From contig NZ_JAOSZE010000041.1 in the NCBI RefSeq assembly GCF_025630775.1, positions 1 to 64,000 of the forward strand: DNA of 64,000 nt, read 5' to 3'. The position numbers and the translations under genes were made by a program. Source of the stretch: Actinoplanes sp. KI2. GTDB lineage: Bacteria > Actinomycetota > Actinomycetes > Mycobacteriales > Micromonosporaceae. A model generated the notes under the pieces. That model was not told the DNA's origin and did no database searches. It saw nothing but the letters and a program-made list of their open reading frames with translations. Below are positions 44,412-53,259 of the stretch, one piece after another. Within the stretch, counting starts at the first letter, position 1, and each line of letters opens with the position of its first letter.

Positions 44412-45065
44412 CTATGAATCGCGCAGGGCGTCGTCGATGCCCGGCTCGTGCCGGCCCAGGAAGACCGGGTCGCGATGCGAGATCGTGTCGAACGCCGCCT
44501 TCAGGATCGCGCCCTGTTCCCGGACGTACGAGTGTGCCCACGGCTCCGTGTAGATGCGCACCGAGTCGTCGCCCACCCCGGACGCGTCGATGCCCTGGCT
44601 GCGACACAGCGTCACGGCCCGGTCGATGTGGTAGCTCTGGGTCACCACGATGGCCTTGCGGACGCCGAAGACGCGTTTGGCCCGCGCGCACGAGTCGTAC
44701 GTGTCGAAGCCGGCGTAGTCGAGCACCACCTGGGCGGCGGGCACGCCCCGGGCGACCAGGTAGACCTGCATCGAGCCGGGCTCGTCGTACTCCCAGCGGC
44801 TGTGGTCGCCGGAGACCAGGATCGCCCGCACCTTCCCCTCGTCGAGCAGGCGCTTCGCGATGTCCAGCCGGGCCGCGAGGAACGGCGACGGCTCGCCGCC
44901 CGGGTAGACCTCGGCGCCCAGCACGATCGCCACCGGCGCGGGCGGGACGGAGCTTTCGTCGTACACATGCCCGAAAGCCTCGGCCCGCACCCAGAGGGAG
45001 CAGAACGACGCGGCGGTGATCGCGATCGCGGCGGCGATCGCGCCCGGGAAGAGTATGCGGCGCAT
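44412..45065 (-). CDS. YdcF/SanA-like DUF218 family protein
   Basis: A 217-residue protein with an N-terminal transmembrane helix (PGAIAAAIAITAASFCSLWV) and a DUF218 domain: VAIVLGAEVYPGGEPSPFLA, LVSGDHSRWEYDE, VVLDYAGFDTYDSCARAK and VVTQSYHIDRAV. SanA-type members affect envelope permeability; the biochemical activity is unknown. The start is uncertain: ATG 45065, GTG 45080 or TTG 45107. Confidence 0.8.
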   Translation of the reverse strand: MRRILFPGAIAAAIAITAASFCSLWVRAEAFGHVYDESSVPPAPVAIVLGAEVYPGGEPSPFLAARLDIAKRLLDEGKVRAILVSGDHSRWEYDEPGSMQVYLVARGVPAAQVVLDYAGFDTYDSCARAKRVFGVRKAIVVTQSYHIDRAVTLCRSQGIDASGVGDDSVRIYTEPWAHSYVREQGAILKAAFDTISHRDPVFLGRHEPGIDDALRDS

Positions 45066-45120
45066 GATCCGGAGCAGCACGCCGCCGAGAATGCCAGGTC
45101 GAGTCAATGCGGCTGGACGA

Positions 45121-47364
45121 TCAGCCGATCCGGAAGGGCGCCCGCAGCAGGTCGGACTCGCGGGACGAGGGGCCGACCAGCAGCTCGAAGTCGCCCGGCT
45201 CGACGACCCGGCGGCCGTCGGCGGTGACCAGCGTGCAGGCCGCGGCCGGCAGCTCGATCTCGACCGTGACCGACCGGCCGGCCGGCACGGTGACCTGGCG
45301 GTAGGCCTTCAGCTCCCGGACGGCCCAGGTCACGCTGGTGACCAGGTCACTCACGTACGCCTGAATGGTCTCCAAGGACGGCCTTGTCCCGGTGTTGGTC
45401 AGGGTGAGGCGGGCCTCGATCATCCCGTCCTGGCCGATTTGCTCGTTGCTGACGGACAAATCTGAATACTCGACCGTTGTGTACGACAAGCCCTCGCCGA
45501 AGACGAACAGCGGATCTTGCGTGAGGTCGGCGTATCGCGTCCCGTGCTGGCCGCGGATCTGGTTGTAGTAGACCGGCTGCTGGCCGACGTGGCGCGGCAC
45601 CGACAGCGGCATCCGCCCGCTCGGCTCGATCAGGCCCAGCACCAGCTCGGCGATCGCCCGGCCGCCCAGCATCCCCGGGTTGAACGCCTGGATGATCGCC
45701 GCCGCGTTCAGCGCCGAGGGCGGCAGCACGCACGGCTTCGAGTCGAGCAGCACGACGATCATCGGGGTGCGGGTGGCCGCCACCGCGTCGAGCAGCGCGA
45801 TCTGCCCGCCCTGCAGCTCCAGCGTCGCGGTCGACTTGTGCTCGCCGGTCAGGTTGACCGTGTCGCCGACCACCACGACCGCATAGTCGGCCCGGATCGC
45901 CTCGTCGCGGGCGAGCGAGATCAGGTGGCTGTCGACGGGCGCGGCCTGCGAGATCGGCGGGCGGGGTTGGCCGTCCGGGTAGGTGTCGCCGTCCGGATCG
46001 GGCACCAACCGCTCGATGTCGGCGCCGCGCGCGTGGGTGATGTCCCAGTTCTCCGGGGCGACGCGCCGGAAGCCGTCCAGGACCGTCTCGATCATTTCGC
46101 GCGGGTGGCCGTCGGGCATCCAGTCGACCTGTCCGGAGTTGCCGGCCCAGTCGCCGAGCTGGGCGCTCGGGTCGTCGGCGTTCGGGCCGATCACCGCTAT
46201 CCGCCGGAACCGGTCGTCCTCGAGCGGCAGGACGCCGTCGTTGCGGAGCAGGACCAGCGAGCGGCGAGCGACCTCGAGGTTGAGGTCGGCGTGCTCGGCG
46301 ATGCCGATCACCTCACGCTGCCGCTGGGCGTCGGGGGCCCGGGGATTCTCGAAAAGACCCATTTCGAACTTGAGCCGCAGGATCCGGCGCACCGCGGCGT
46401 CGATCTCCGCCTCGGTGAGCAGGCCGCGGGCGACCGCCTCCTGCGCGCCCTCGAAGAAGCCCGGCGTGACCATGACCAGGTCGTTCCCGGCCCGCACGGC
46501 GACCGCGGCGGCCTCGGCGTAGTCGGCGCAGACCTTCTGCTCCCAGACCATCCGGCCCACGTTGTCCCAGTCGGTCACCAGCGTGCCGGAAAAACCCCAT
46601 TCCTCCTTGAGTACGTCGTTGAGCAGCCACCGGTTCGCGGTGATCGGCACGCCGTCCATCGACTGGTACCCGAGCATGAAGACCTGGCAGCCCTCCCGGG
46701 CGACCCGCTCGAATGGCGGCAGGAACCACGAGCGCAGCTTGCGGGGGCTGATGTCGGCCTCGCTCGCGTCCCGGCCGCCCTGCGTCTCCGAATAGCCGGC
46801 GAAGTGTTTGGCGGTGGCCAGGATCCCGGTCGGGTCGGACAGCCCGCCGCCCTGGTAGCCGCGGATCATCGCGGAGCCCAGCTCGCCGATCAGGAACGGG
46901 TCCTCGCCGAACGTCTCGTCGATGCGGCCCCAGCGCAGGTCGCGGGCGATGCACAGGACCGGCGAGAAGGTCTGGTGGATGCCGGTCGCGGCCACCTCCA
47001 GGGCGGAGACCCGGGCGACCCGCTCGAGCAGGGCAGGATCCCAGGTCGCCGCCATCGCCAGCTGGGTCGGGAAGATCGTCGCGCCCGGCCAGAACGAGTG
47101 GCCGTGGATGCAGTCCTCGGCGACGAGCAGCGGGATCTGCAGCCGGGTCTTGGCGACCAGGTCGATCGCCTCCAGCATCTTCGCCGGGGACGTGTGCAGG
47201 ATCGAGCCGGCCAGCTTCTCGCTGACGATCTCCTTGACGTCGTTGCGGGCGTCCAGCTGCAGCATCTGCCCGACCTTCTCCGGCAGGGACATGCGCGCGA
47301 GCAGGTCGTCGACCCGCCGCTCGACGGGCAGTGCCGGATTCTGGTAGGGCAGCTCAGCGGGCAC
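45121..47364 (-). CDS. Glycoside hydrolase family 3 beta-glucosidase
   Basis: A 747-residue intracellular enzyme without signal peptide, so it probably acts on imported cello- or other oligosaccharides. The N-terminal barrel has RDLRWGRIDETFGEDP, the substrate KH pair in ATAKHFAGY (186-187) and the nucleophile Asp265 in LVTDWDNVG. The alpha/beta sandwich and a C-terminal FnIII-like domain (ARLTLTNTGTRPSLETIQAY) follow. GTG 47364 is preceded by GGAGG. Two LacI-type palindromes lie 70-108 bases upstream. Confidence 0.93.
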   Translation of the reverse strand: MPAELPYQNPALPVERRVDDLLARMSLPEKVGQMLQLDARNDVKEIVSEKLAGSILHTSPAKMLEAIDLVAKTRLQIPLLVAEDCIHGHSFWPGATIFPTQLAMAATWDPALLERVARVSALEVAATGIHQTFSPVLCIARDLRWGRIDETFGEDPFLIGELGSAMIRGYQGGGLSDPTGILATAKHFAGYSETQGGRDASEADISPRKLRSWFLPPFERVAREGCQVFMLGYQSMDGVPITANRWLLNDVLKEEWGFSGTLVTDWDNVGRMVWEQKVCADYAEAAAVAVRAGNDLVMVTPGFFEGAQEAVARGLLTEAEIDAAVRRILRLKFEMGLFENPRAPDAQRQREVIGIAEHADLNLEVARRSLVLLRNDGVLPLEDDRFRRIAVIGPNADDPSAQLGDWAGNSGQVDWMPDGHPREMIETVLDGFRRVAPENWDITHARGADIERLVPDPDGDTYPDGQPRPPISQAAPVDSHLISLARDEAIRADYAVVVVGDTVNLTGEHKSTATLELQGGQIALLDAVAATRTPMIVVLLDSKPCVLPPSALNAAAIIQAFNPGMLGGRAIAELVLGLIEPSGRMPLSVPRHVGQQPVYYNQIRGQHGTRYADLTQDPLFVFGEGLSYTTVEYSDLSVSNEQIGQDGMIEARLTLTNTGTRPSLETIQAYVSDLVTSVTWAVRELKAYRQVTVPAGRSVTVEIELPAAACTLVTADGRRVVEPGDFELLVGPSSRESDLLRAPFRIG

Positions 47365-47433
47365 ACGTGCCTCCGGTCATCACGACCGCGGTGGCACGGT
47401 CTGTGGAACGCTAACAACCGGCAGTCTTCCAGC

Positions 47434-47471
47434 CCGGAACCGGTTCCGGCACCCCGGGTCGGTTCCGGAAC
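47434..47471 (-). promoter_or_regulatory. Two LacI-type palindromes upstream of the beta-glucosidase
   Basis: CCGGAACCGGTTCCGG (47434-47449) is a perfect 16-bp palindrome, and GTTCCGGAAC (47462-47471) a perfect 10-bp palindrome 12 bases further. Central CG dyads are typical of LacI-family operators controlling glycoside hydrolases. The regulator is not known. Confidence 0.55.
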
Positions 47472-47478
47472 TGTTCAC

Positions 47479-47724
47479 TTAATTATCCGGATCGCTTTCA
47501 TCGATGCTCGGCGCTTCGATGCCGGCCGCCTCGATCGCGTCCAGCCTGGCCTCGGCGGCCTCCTTCTCCCGCTCGACGAGCGTGGCGTACTCGACCAGCA
47601 CCGACGGATCGTCGGTGTCCTCGACGCGATCGAAGAACCGCTGGGTGGCGCGGACGGCCGCGGCATAAGCGCCCGCCGCCTCCCGGAGAGCGATGATCGT
47701 CTTGTCAGCCATGCATTCAGTCAT
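47479..47724 (-). CDS. Small hypothetical helical protein
   Basis: An 81-residue protein, mostly predicted helix (IIALREAAGAYAAAVRATQR, then VEREKEAAEARLDAIEAAGI), acidic at the C-terminus (PSIDESDPDN). Function unknown. Starts at ATG 47724 or 47712; neither has ideal ribosome-site spacing. The upstream extension in frame is unrelated. Confidence 0.5.
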   Translation of the reverse strand: MTECMADKTIIALREAAGAYAAAVRATQRFFDRVEDTDDPSVLVEYATLVEREKEAAEARLDAIEAAGIEAPSIDESDPDN

Positions 47725-47780
47725 ATCACCCCGCTCATGACTGCCCGATAAGGCAGAAATGTCCCGCAAGAATGCGCACC

Positions 47781-47810
47781 CCACCGCCCCGAGGAGCCTC
47801 GGGGCGGTGG
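47781..47810 (-). terminator. Terminator of the CBM2 gene
   Basis: A perfect 14-bp stem (CCACCGCCCCGAGG and complement) with a tiny loop lies 10 bases beyond the stop of the minus-strand CBM2 gene. Confidence 0.75.
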
Positions 47811-47819
47811 TGATGCCCG

Positions 47820-48818
47820 TCAGGCGAGTGTGCAGGCGGCTCCGTTCAGGGTGGCCGAGATCGGCGGGGCGTCGCTCGCGTGCCATCCGCCGAGCAGCCC
47901 GACCGTGACGCTGCCGCCGGCCGGGATCGTGCGGTTCCAGGTCGGCGCGGTCATCGTCACGGTCGCGCCGGTCTGGGTGGCGGTGGCGTTCCAGGCCGAG
48001 GTGACCCGTTGGTCGCCGCCGAGGGTGACGGTGGCCGTCCAGCCGTTGACGGCCGTGGTGCGCTTGTTGGTGATGGTCACCTCGGCGACGAAGCCGGTGG
48101 ACCACTCCGAGGTCGTCTTGTACCCGACCTGACACAACTGCGGGGGCGGCGTCGTGGTCGTCGTTGGCGTCTGAACCGTGTTCGTGGCGATCGAGACGTT
48201 GCCGGCCGCGTCCCGGGCGCGGGCGTAGTAGTAGTGCATGCCGGTGCTGGGGCTGCTGCCGAACGGGACGGTGATCGACGTACCCGTGGTGGTGCCGAGC
48301 AGGGTCGAGGTGTACCAGCCGTCGAAGAGGTAGACGTCGTACCCGGCGACCCCGACGTTGTCGGTGGCGGCGTCCCAGGCGAGCGCCGGGCCGGTCGCGG
48401 TGACCTCGGTCAGCCGGAAGTTGGCCGGGGTGGCCGGCGGCGTCGTGTCCCCGGTGGTGGATACCGGGGTGACGACGGTGACCGAGTTGCTGGTGGAGTA
48501 TCCGCCGCCGGTGGCGTCCCGGGCGCTGACCGAGAACGTGTACTGCCGGCCGCCGAGGATGTAGCCGGTGACCGTCGCGGTGGTGACGTTGCCGGCGGGC
48601 TGCGACCAGAGCACGTCGTTGAACGCCTGGTGGTAGTTGATCTGGTAGTCGGTGGCGCCGTCGGCCGCGGTCCAGGCGAGCGTGACCGAGACCGGGGTGA
48701 TGGCGGTGACATGCAGGTCACCGGGGGCGGGCAGGGCGGCGGCGGCCGGACGGGCCGCCACGGTCAGAAGCGTCGCCGCGAGGAGCGTCGCGGCGAACCA
48801 GACACGAGGACGAGACAT
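47820..48818 (-). CDS. Secreted FnIII-FnIII-CBM2 protein without catalytic domain
   Basis: A 332-residue exported protein. After a signal peptide (MSRPRVWFAATLLAATLLTV...AAA) come two fibronectin type III domains (about 30-118 and 122-215), a Thr/Pro linker, and a C-terminal family 2 carbohydrate-binding module (CQVGYKTTSEWSTGFVAEVT through LNGAACTLA) with paired cysteines and surface Trp residues. No hydrolase or lyase domain exists, so it may anchor cells or a complex to cellulose or assist the neighbouring enzymes. ATG 48818 chosen; the ATG at 48836 lies in a TATATA-like stretch that may be the -10 box. Confidence 0.85.
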   Translation of the reverse strand: MSRPRVWFAATLLAATLLTVAARPAAAALPAPGDLHVTAITPVSVTLAWTAADGATDYQINYHQAFNDVLWSQPAGNVTTATVTGYILGGRQYTFSVSARDATGGGYSTSNSVTVVTPVSTTGDTTPPATPANFRLTEVTATGPALAWDAATDNVGVAGYDVYLFDGWYTSTLLGTTTGTSITVPFGSSPSTGMHYYYARARDAAGNVSIATNTVQTPTTTTTPPPQLCQVGYKTTSEWSTGFVAEVTITNKRTTAVNGWTATVTLGGDQRVTSAWNATATQTGATVTMTAPTWNRTIPAGGSVTVGLLGGWHASDAPPISATLNGAACTLA

Positions 48819-48863
48819 GCCCTGACCGTCCGTCATATATAGACGACTGTCAACGCCCGAAAG

Positions 48864-48895
48864 GGCCGGGCCGGTTCGGCGGAACCGGCCCGGCC
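48864..48895 (-). terminator. Terminator of the pectate lyase gene
   Basis: Perfect 14-bp GC-rich stem (GGCCGGGCCGGTTC and complement) with a GGCG loop, 5 bases past the minus-strand stop codon. CTTTCGGG follows. Confidence 0.8.
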
Positions 48896-48900
48896 GGCGG

Positions 48901-50697
48901 TCACGGGTTGACGACCGTGCCGCCGAAGGTGACCTGCAGCTTGCCGTCCGAGGCGAACGACCAGCCCAGCGCGCCGCTGTAGGTGGCGCACCGCGACCCG
49001 TTGGTGCCCGACCAGAACTGGTCGGTGCCGTCCGTGGTGCCGACGGTCTTGTCGTTGGAGCCGCTGACGCCGAATCGGCAGGAGGTGTCGTTGGTGAAGG
49101 TCGAGGTGCCCTCGTCGAAGGAGAAGTTGCGTTCGGCGTTGTCGATGCTCACGTCGTTGGCGATGGTCATCGAGCCGGGGTTGCTGTTGTAGGTGAAGCC
49201 GTGATGACCGTTGTGGTAGGCGATGTTGTGCCGGATGAGGTGGTTGACCGCGATGTCCTCGCCGCCGAGCTTGTACCCGTTGCGGTCGCCGTTGGCGTTG
49301 ACCGTGCCGTTGGTCAGCGTGCCGTTGCCGTAGGACAGCGAGTACTCGATCGTGACCGGTCCGATCGCGCCGGTGTCGGTCTTGGTGTAGAGGTCCCAGC
49401 CGTCGTCGATGTTGTTGTGCGACACGTCGTAGCGGAACACGTTGCCGGTGCCGGAGGTCAGCTTCGCGGCGAAGCCGTCGGCGTTCTCGCCGCCGGAGTC
49501 CATGTTGTCGTGCGACTCGGAGCTGACGATCAGGTTGTTCGCCGGCCACTGGCTGGTCGGGGTGTCCGAGGCGGCCCGCGAGATCTGCAGCCCGGAGTCC
49601 CGGTTGAAGGCGGTCACGACCCGCTCGACGACGTTGTTGCTGCCGCCGATGAAGATGCCGTTGTCGCCGGCGTGCTGGACGGTGATGCCGTACACGTGCC
49701 AGTAGTTGGCCATCAGCTGCAGGCCGCGGTTGCTCGAGCTCTCGCTCTGGGCGGAGAAGTCGAGGACCGGGGTCTCACCGGGGTACGCCGAGAGCGTCTT
49801 GAGCGCGCCGGACGCCCCGTTGTTGCCGGCCGCGATCGTGATCGTGGACGAGAGGCTGTAGGTCCCGCCCCGCATGTAGATCGTCCCGCCGGCCGCGATC
49901 CGGGTGATCGCGTCGGCCAGGGTGGTCGGTGCTGACTGCGTGCCCGCCGCGCCGGCCACGCCGTTCGTGGCGACGTAGAGGGCCCCGCTGGTCGGAGGCG
50001 TCGTCGGGCTCGTCGGAGGCGTCGTTGGGCTGGTCGTGGGCGAGGTGGTCGGCGACGAGGTGGTCCCGCCACCGCCGCCGTTGTCCACGACGACGTCGTC
50101 GAAGCGGCCGGCCGCGTGCTCGGTCAGCAGGCCGATCCGGCCGGCGCTGATCGTGGTGTCGGTGGCGCTCCCGACGCTGGTCCCGTTGATCGTGCCGCTG
50201 ATCGTGCTGCCGTTGAGGGTGAGCTTGAGCGTGTAGAAGGTGCTGGTCGAGATCGTCTGGGAGAGTGATCCGAGTACGGTGATCGACGAGCCGTTCATGG
50301 TCTCCAGCTGCACCTTGTTGCCGCCGGTCAGCGACAGCCGGTACATCTTGGTCGAGCCCGAGGCACGCGCGGTGAGCGCGACGACGCCCGCGGTGGAGGC
50401 GAACGAGGTGGCCTTGACCCGGGCCTGCACGGAGTAGTTGGTCCAGCTCGTGTCGCCGGCGAACTCGCGGGCTCGCTCGCTGCCGGAGTCGGACTGCTGG
50501 AAGACCTGGCTGCCGTCGCTGACGATCGACCAGGTGCCGCCGGACTTCGACCAGCCGCTGGTGCTGCCGCTCTCGAAGTCCGCGCTGAAGACGGTGGCCG
50601 CTTCGGCGTTCGTGACGGTGACGAACAGGCCGGCGGCGACCACGGTGGCCAGGCCGCCGACGACAGCCAGCCGCCGCAGGCGTAGTGCGGTTGCCAT
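48901..50697 (-). CDS. Secreted family 9 pectate lyase-like enzyme
   Basis: A 598-residue exported enzyme. A signal peptide (RRLAVVGGLATVVAAGLFVT...EA) precedes an LamG-like beta-sandwich (about 38-205), a Ser/Thr/Pro linker, and a right-handed beta-helix domain (240-598). PL9 features include GENADGFAAKL, IDDGWDLYTK (calcium-binding Asp residues) and NGYKLGG, whose Lys is the likely catalytic base. The first domain may bind carbohydrate. ATG 50697 has AAGGAG at ideal spacing; the ATG at 50703 is too near. It is divergent from the GH12 gene and probably co-regulated through the palindrome between them. Confidence 0.88.
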   Translation of the reverse strand: MATALRLRRLAVVGGLATVVAAGLFVTVTNAEAATVFSADFESGSTSGWSKSGGTWSIVSDGSQVFQQSDSGSERAREFAGDTSWTNYSVQARVKATSFASTAGVVALTARASGSTKMYRLSLTGGNKVQLETMNGSSITVLGSLSQTISTSTFYTLKLTLNGSTISGTINGTSVGSATDTTISAGRIGLLTEHAAGRFDDVVVDNGGGGGTTSSPTTSPTTSPTTPPTSPTTPPTSGALYVATNGVAGAAGTQSAPTTLADAITRIAAGGTIYMRGGTYSLSSTITIAAGNNGASGALKTLSAYPGETPVLDFSAQSESSSNRGLQLMANYWHVYGITVQHAGDNGIFIGGSNNVVERVVTAFNRDSGLQISRAASDTPTSQWPANNLIVSSESHDNMDSGGENADGFAAKLTSGTGNVFRYDVSHNNIDDGWDLYTKTDTGAIGPVTIEYSLSYGNGTLTNGTVNANGDRNGYKLGGEDIAVNHLIRHNIAYHNGHHGFTYNSNPGSMTIANDVSIDNAERNFSFDEGTSTFTNDTSCRFGVSGSNDKTVGTTDGTDQFWSGTNGSRCATYSGALGWSFASDGKLQVTFGGTVVNP

Positions 50698-50967
50698 CTG
50701 CATTTCTCCTTATCGCAATTTCGGAGCCCGCCGGGGGAGAACTGAAATGGGCGCGGAATTGCCAGAAGCGCCGGCGGTTTCCCGAGGACGTTGCTGGAAA
50801 TCCTCATCCCGCCATATATGGGAGTCAATGCATTCTATTTGCAGGTTTGTTGCATTGATCTTGGCGTGAGGTAACTTGGACATTCCGGGCACTTCTTGCG
50901 TGCCGCGGCGAAGGGCTCCTAACATCTGCGCAATACCGCATTGACGTTCATGAAACTTTGGGCCCGG

Positions 50968-50987
50968 CTGTCGAAGCGCTTCGACAG
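50968..50987. promoter_or_regulatory. 20-bp perfect palindrome, LacI-type operator
   Basis: CTGTCGAAGCGCTTCGACAG is a perfect palindrome with a central GCGC core, 56 bases before the GH12 start and about 270 bases before the pectate lyase. CTTTG/CAAAG arms (50956-50960, 50989-50993) extend it. It fits LacI-family cellulase operators in form. The rest of the 345-base gap has no gene. Confidence 0.7.
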
Positions 50988-51042
50988 GCAAAGTCGCAGG
51001 TGACGCCCGTGTGGTCAGCGAAGATCGACAAGGAGATGCACC

Positions 51043-52170
51043 ATGCAAAGGCGTAATCTCGCCGTCTGCCTGGCCGCGAGCCTGGGCATCGCGACCGCCG
51101 CCGGAGTCGTCCCGGCGCTGCCCGCGTCCGCGGCCGCCGGCTGCACGGTCACCTACCAGGTGAGCAGCAGTTGGCCGGGCGGTTTCGGGGCCAATGTCAC
51201 CGTCAAGAATCTGGGCGACGCGATCGGCTCGTGGACCCTGGTGTGGTCGTTCGGGGCCGGCCAGACGGTCACCCAGGCATGGAACACGACGCTCACCCAG
51301 AGCGGTTCGACCGTGACCGCGAAGAACGCGAGCTACAACGGCTCGATCGCCACCAACGGGACCGCGTCGTTCGGCTTCAACGGCTCGTGGACCGGCACGA
51401 ATCCGGCGCCGACCGGCTTCACCCTCAACGGCACGGCCTGCACCGGCACCGTGACCAACCCGACCACCTCGCCGACGACCCCGCCCACCACCTCGCCGAC
51501 CACGTCGCCGAGCAGCGGCGTGCCGTCGGACGCGGTGTGGGTCGCCTCCGGGCAGTGGGACTCGTGGACGAACAACGGCTACACGCTCAACAACGACGTC
51601 TGGGGCTCGGGTGCCGGACCGCAGACGATCTGGGCGCGTACCGGAACGAACTGGGGCGTGGTCGCGAACCACCCGCGGACCAGCGGCGTGAAGTCGTACC
51701 CGCACACCGGCAAGACGCTCAACCGCACGCTGAGCTCGCTGAGCTCGATCTCCAGCTCGTTCAACGTCGCGGTGCCCGCGGACGGCGACTACGAGACGGC
51801 GTACGACATCTGGGCCAACAACAACGCGTACGAGATCATGATCTGGACGAACCAGCACGGCGCGGTCGGCCCGATCGCCTCGTCCTACGACCAGAACGGC
51901 GCCGTCCCGTCGGCCGCCAACGTCACCGTCGGCGGTCACACCTGGAACGTCTACCGCGGCTCGAACGGCAGCAACCAGGTCTACTCGTTCGTCCGCACCA
52001 GCACGACCAACTCCGGCACGATCAACGTCCTGGCCGTCCTGAACTGGCTGAAGACCCAGGGCTGGTACGGCGACGTGACGGTCGGCGACATCCAGTTCGG
52101 CTTCGAGCTGAGCGGCACGGCCGGCCAGTCCAACTTCACCTGCAACAGCTTCGCCATCACGTACGCCTGA
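51043..52170 (+). CDS. Secreted CBM2-GH12 endoglucanase
   Basis: A 375-residue exported endo-beta-1,4-glucanase. A signal peptide (1-31) is followed by an N-terminal CBM2 (32-134: [20 protein letters not shown], ending in NGTACTG), a Thr/Pro-rich linker (138-158), and a GH12 domain. Catalytic nucleophile Glu264 lies in NAYEIMIW, acid/base Glu355 in FGFELSG. It degrades cellulose or xyloglucan outside the cell, feeding the intracellular GH3 enzyme. AAGGAG precedes the ATG. Confidence 0.95.
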   Translation: MQRRNLAVCLAASLGIATAAGVVPALPASAAAGCTVTYQVSSSWPGGFGANVTVKNLGDAIGSWTLVWSFGAGQTVTQAWNTTLTQSGSTVTAKNASYNGSIATNGTASFGFNGSWTGTNPAPTGFTLNGTACTGTVTNPTTSPTTPPTTSPTTSPSSGVPSDAVWVASGQWDSWTNNGYTLNNDVWGSGAGPQTIWARTGTNWGVVANHPRTSGVKSYPHTGKTLNRTLSSLSSISSSFNVAVPADGDYETAYDIWANNNAYEIMIWTNQHGAVGPIASSYDQNGAVPSAANVTVGGHTWNVYRGSNGSNQVYSFVRTSTTNSGTINVLAVLNWLKTQGWYGDVTVGDIQFGFELSGTAGQSNFTCNSFAITYA

Positions 52171-52174
52171 CTCC

Positions 52175-52201
52175 CGGGGGCCCGCGGCGCGCGGGCCCCC
52201 G
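52175..52201 (+). terminator. Terminator of the GH12 gene
   Basis: Perfect 12-bp stem (CGGGGGCCCGCG and complement) with a 3-base loop, 4 bases after the stop. Confidence 0.8.
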
Positions 52202-52333
52202 CCCCGGTCGGGTAGCCTTGGCCGCGAAATCCGTATCCCCGGCTCGAGAAGTACGTCGCAGATGAGCCCGGGACCCCATGACCGGGGAGGAGGGGGCGAC
52301 TCAGTTGTCGCTGCCTACCTACGGAGAGATCTC

Positions 52334-53167
52334 ATGGAATTCGGCCTTGGGCTGCCCATCAGCGCGCCCGCACGCCTCCTCGACTGGGCCCGCGCCGCCG
52401 AAGCGTGCGGCTTCGACACCCTGGCGCTGCTGGACCGGCTCGCCTTCGACAACCCCGAACCGCTGACCGCCCTCGCCGTGCTGGCCGGCGCGACCGGCCG
52501 CATCCGGCTGCAGACCGAGGTGCTGCTCGGCCCGCTCCGGCAGACCGCGCTGCTGGCCAAGCAGGTCGCCACGCTGCACCGGATGTCCGGCGGCAGGTTC
52601 GTGCTCGGCATCGGCGTCGGCGGCCGCGAGGACGACCACGCCGCGGCCGGCGTGCCGATCGCCCGGCGCGGGCGGATGCTCGACGAGCAGCTGGTGGCGC
52701 TGAAGGAAATCTGGCGCGGCGACCTCATCGGGCCGCGACCGGTCGCCGACCCGCCCATCCTGATCGGCGGGTTCGCCCCGGCGGCGCTGCAGCGGGTCGC
52801 CCGGCACGCCGACGGGTTCATCTGCGCGGCGCCCGCCTCCTGGGCCGGCGGTCTGATCCACTCGGTGCGAGAGCAGTGGGCCGAGGCCGGCCGCCCCGGC
52901 GCGCCGCGCATCGTCTGCCAGGTCAACGTCGCGGTCGGCGCCCGGGAGACGATCGCCGACGCCCGCCGGGCCGTGGCCGAGTACTACGCCTTCACCGGCC
53001 GGGCCGGCTGGGGCGCGCCGCTGACCGAGCCGGCCCAGATCGCCGAAGCGGTGGCCGAGTACGCCGCGCTCGGCGCCGACGAAGTCGTCTTCTACTGCTA
53101 CGGCGCCGATCCCGCTCAGGTCGAGGCGATCGCCCACCTCCTGAGATCAGGGCCAGGCGCGGGCTGA
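52334..53167 (+). CDS. LLM class flavin-dependent oxidoreductase
   Basis: A 277-residue luciferase-like monooxygenase, smaller than the one at 26.5 kb. MEFGLGLPISAPARLLDWAR, LQTEVLLGPLRQTALLAKQV, LSGGRF-type MSGGRFVLGIGVGGREDD and LIGGFAPAALQRVARHADG mark the barrel and the flavin/F420 site. The ATG at 52334 with GGAGAG is preferred over an upstream ATG at 52262. Substrate unknown. Confidence 0.88.
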   Translation: MEFGLGLPISAPARLLDWARAAEACGFDTLALLDRLAFDNPEPLTALAVLAGATGRIRLQTEVLLGPLRQTALLAKQVATLHRMSGGRFVLGIGVGGREDDHAAAGVPIARRGRMLDEQLVALKEIWRGDLIGPRPVADPPILIGGFAPAALQRVARHADGFICAAPASWAGGLIHSVREQWAEAGRPGAPRIVCQVNVAVGARETIADARRAVAEYYAFTGRAGWGAPLTEPAQIAEAVAEYAALGADEVVFYCYGADPAQVEAIAHLLRSGPGAG

Positions 53168-53202
53168 CCCTCCCATCTTGTGGGCGATTGCCGCCTAATC
53201 AT

Positions 53203-53250
53203 TTGCCGCCCCGCTGCCCGGCTTGATACGGTCCTCTGCATAGTCATGCG
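53203..53250 (+). promoter_or_regulatory. argC promoter with ArgR-type operator
   Basis: A -35-like TTGCCG (53203-53208), an 18-base spacer and TACGGT (53227-53232) place the mRNA start near 53239. TGCAT-AGTC-ATGCG (53237-53250) has the 5-4-5 arrangement of an ARG box with GCAT/ATGC half sites and overlaps the start site, so ArgR bound there would block transcription of the operon that also encodes it. Confidence 0.6.
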
Positions 53251-53259
53251 GAGGTTGGT

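Noticed and set aside
45517-47751. 744-codon plus-strand frame
   Set aside because: Antisense to the GH3 beta-glucosidase; no recognisable protein features.
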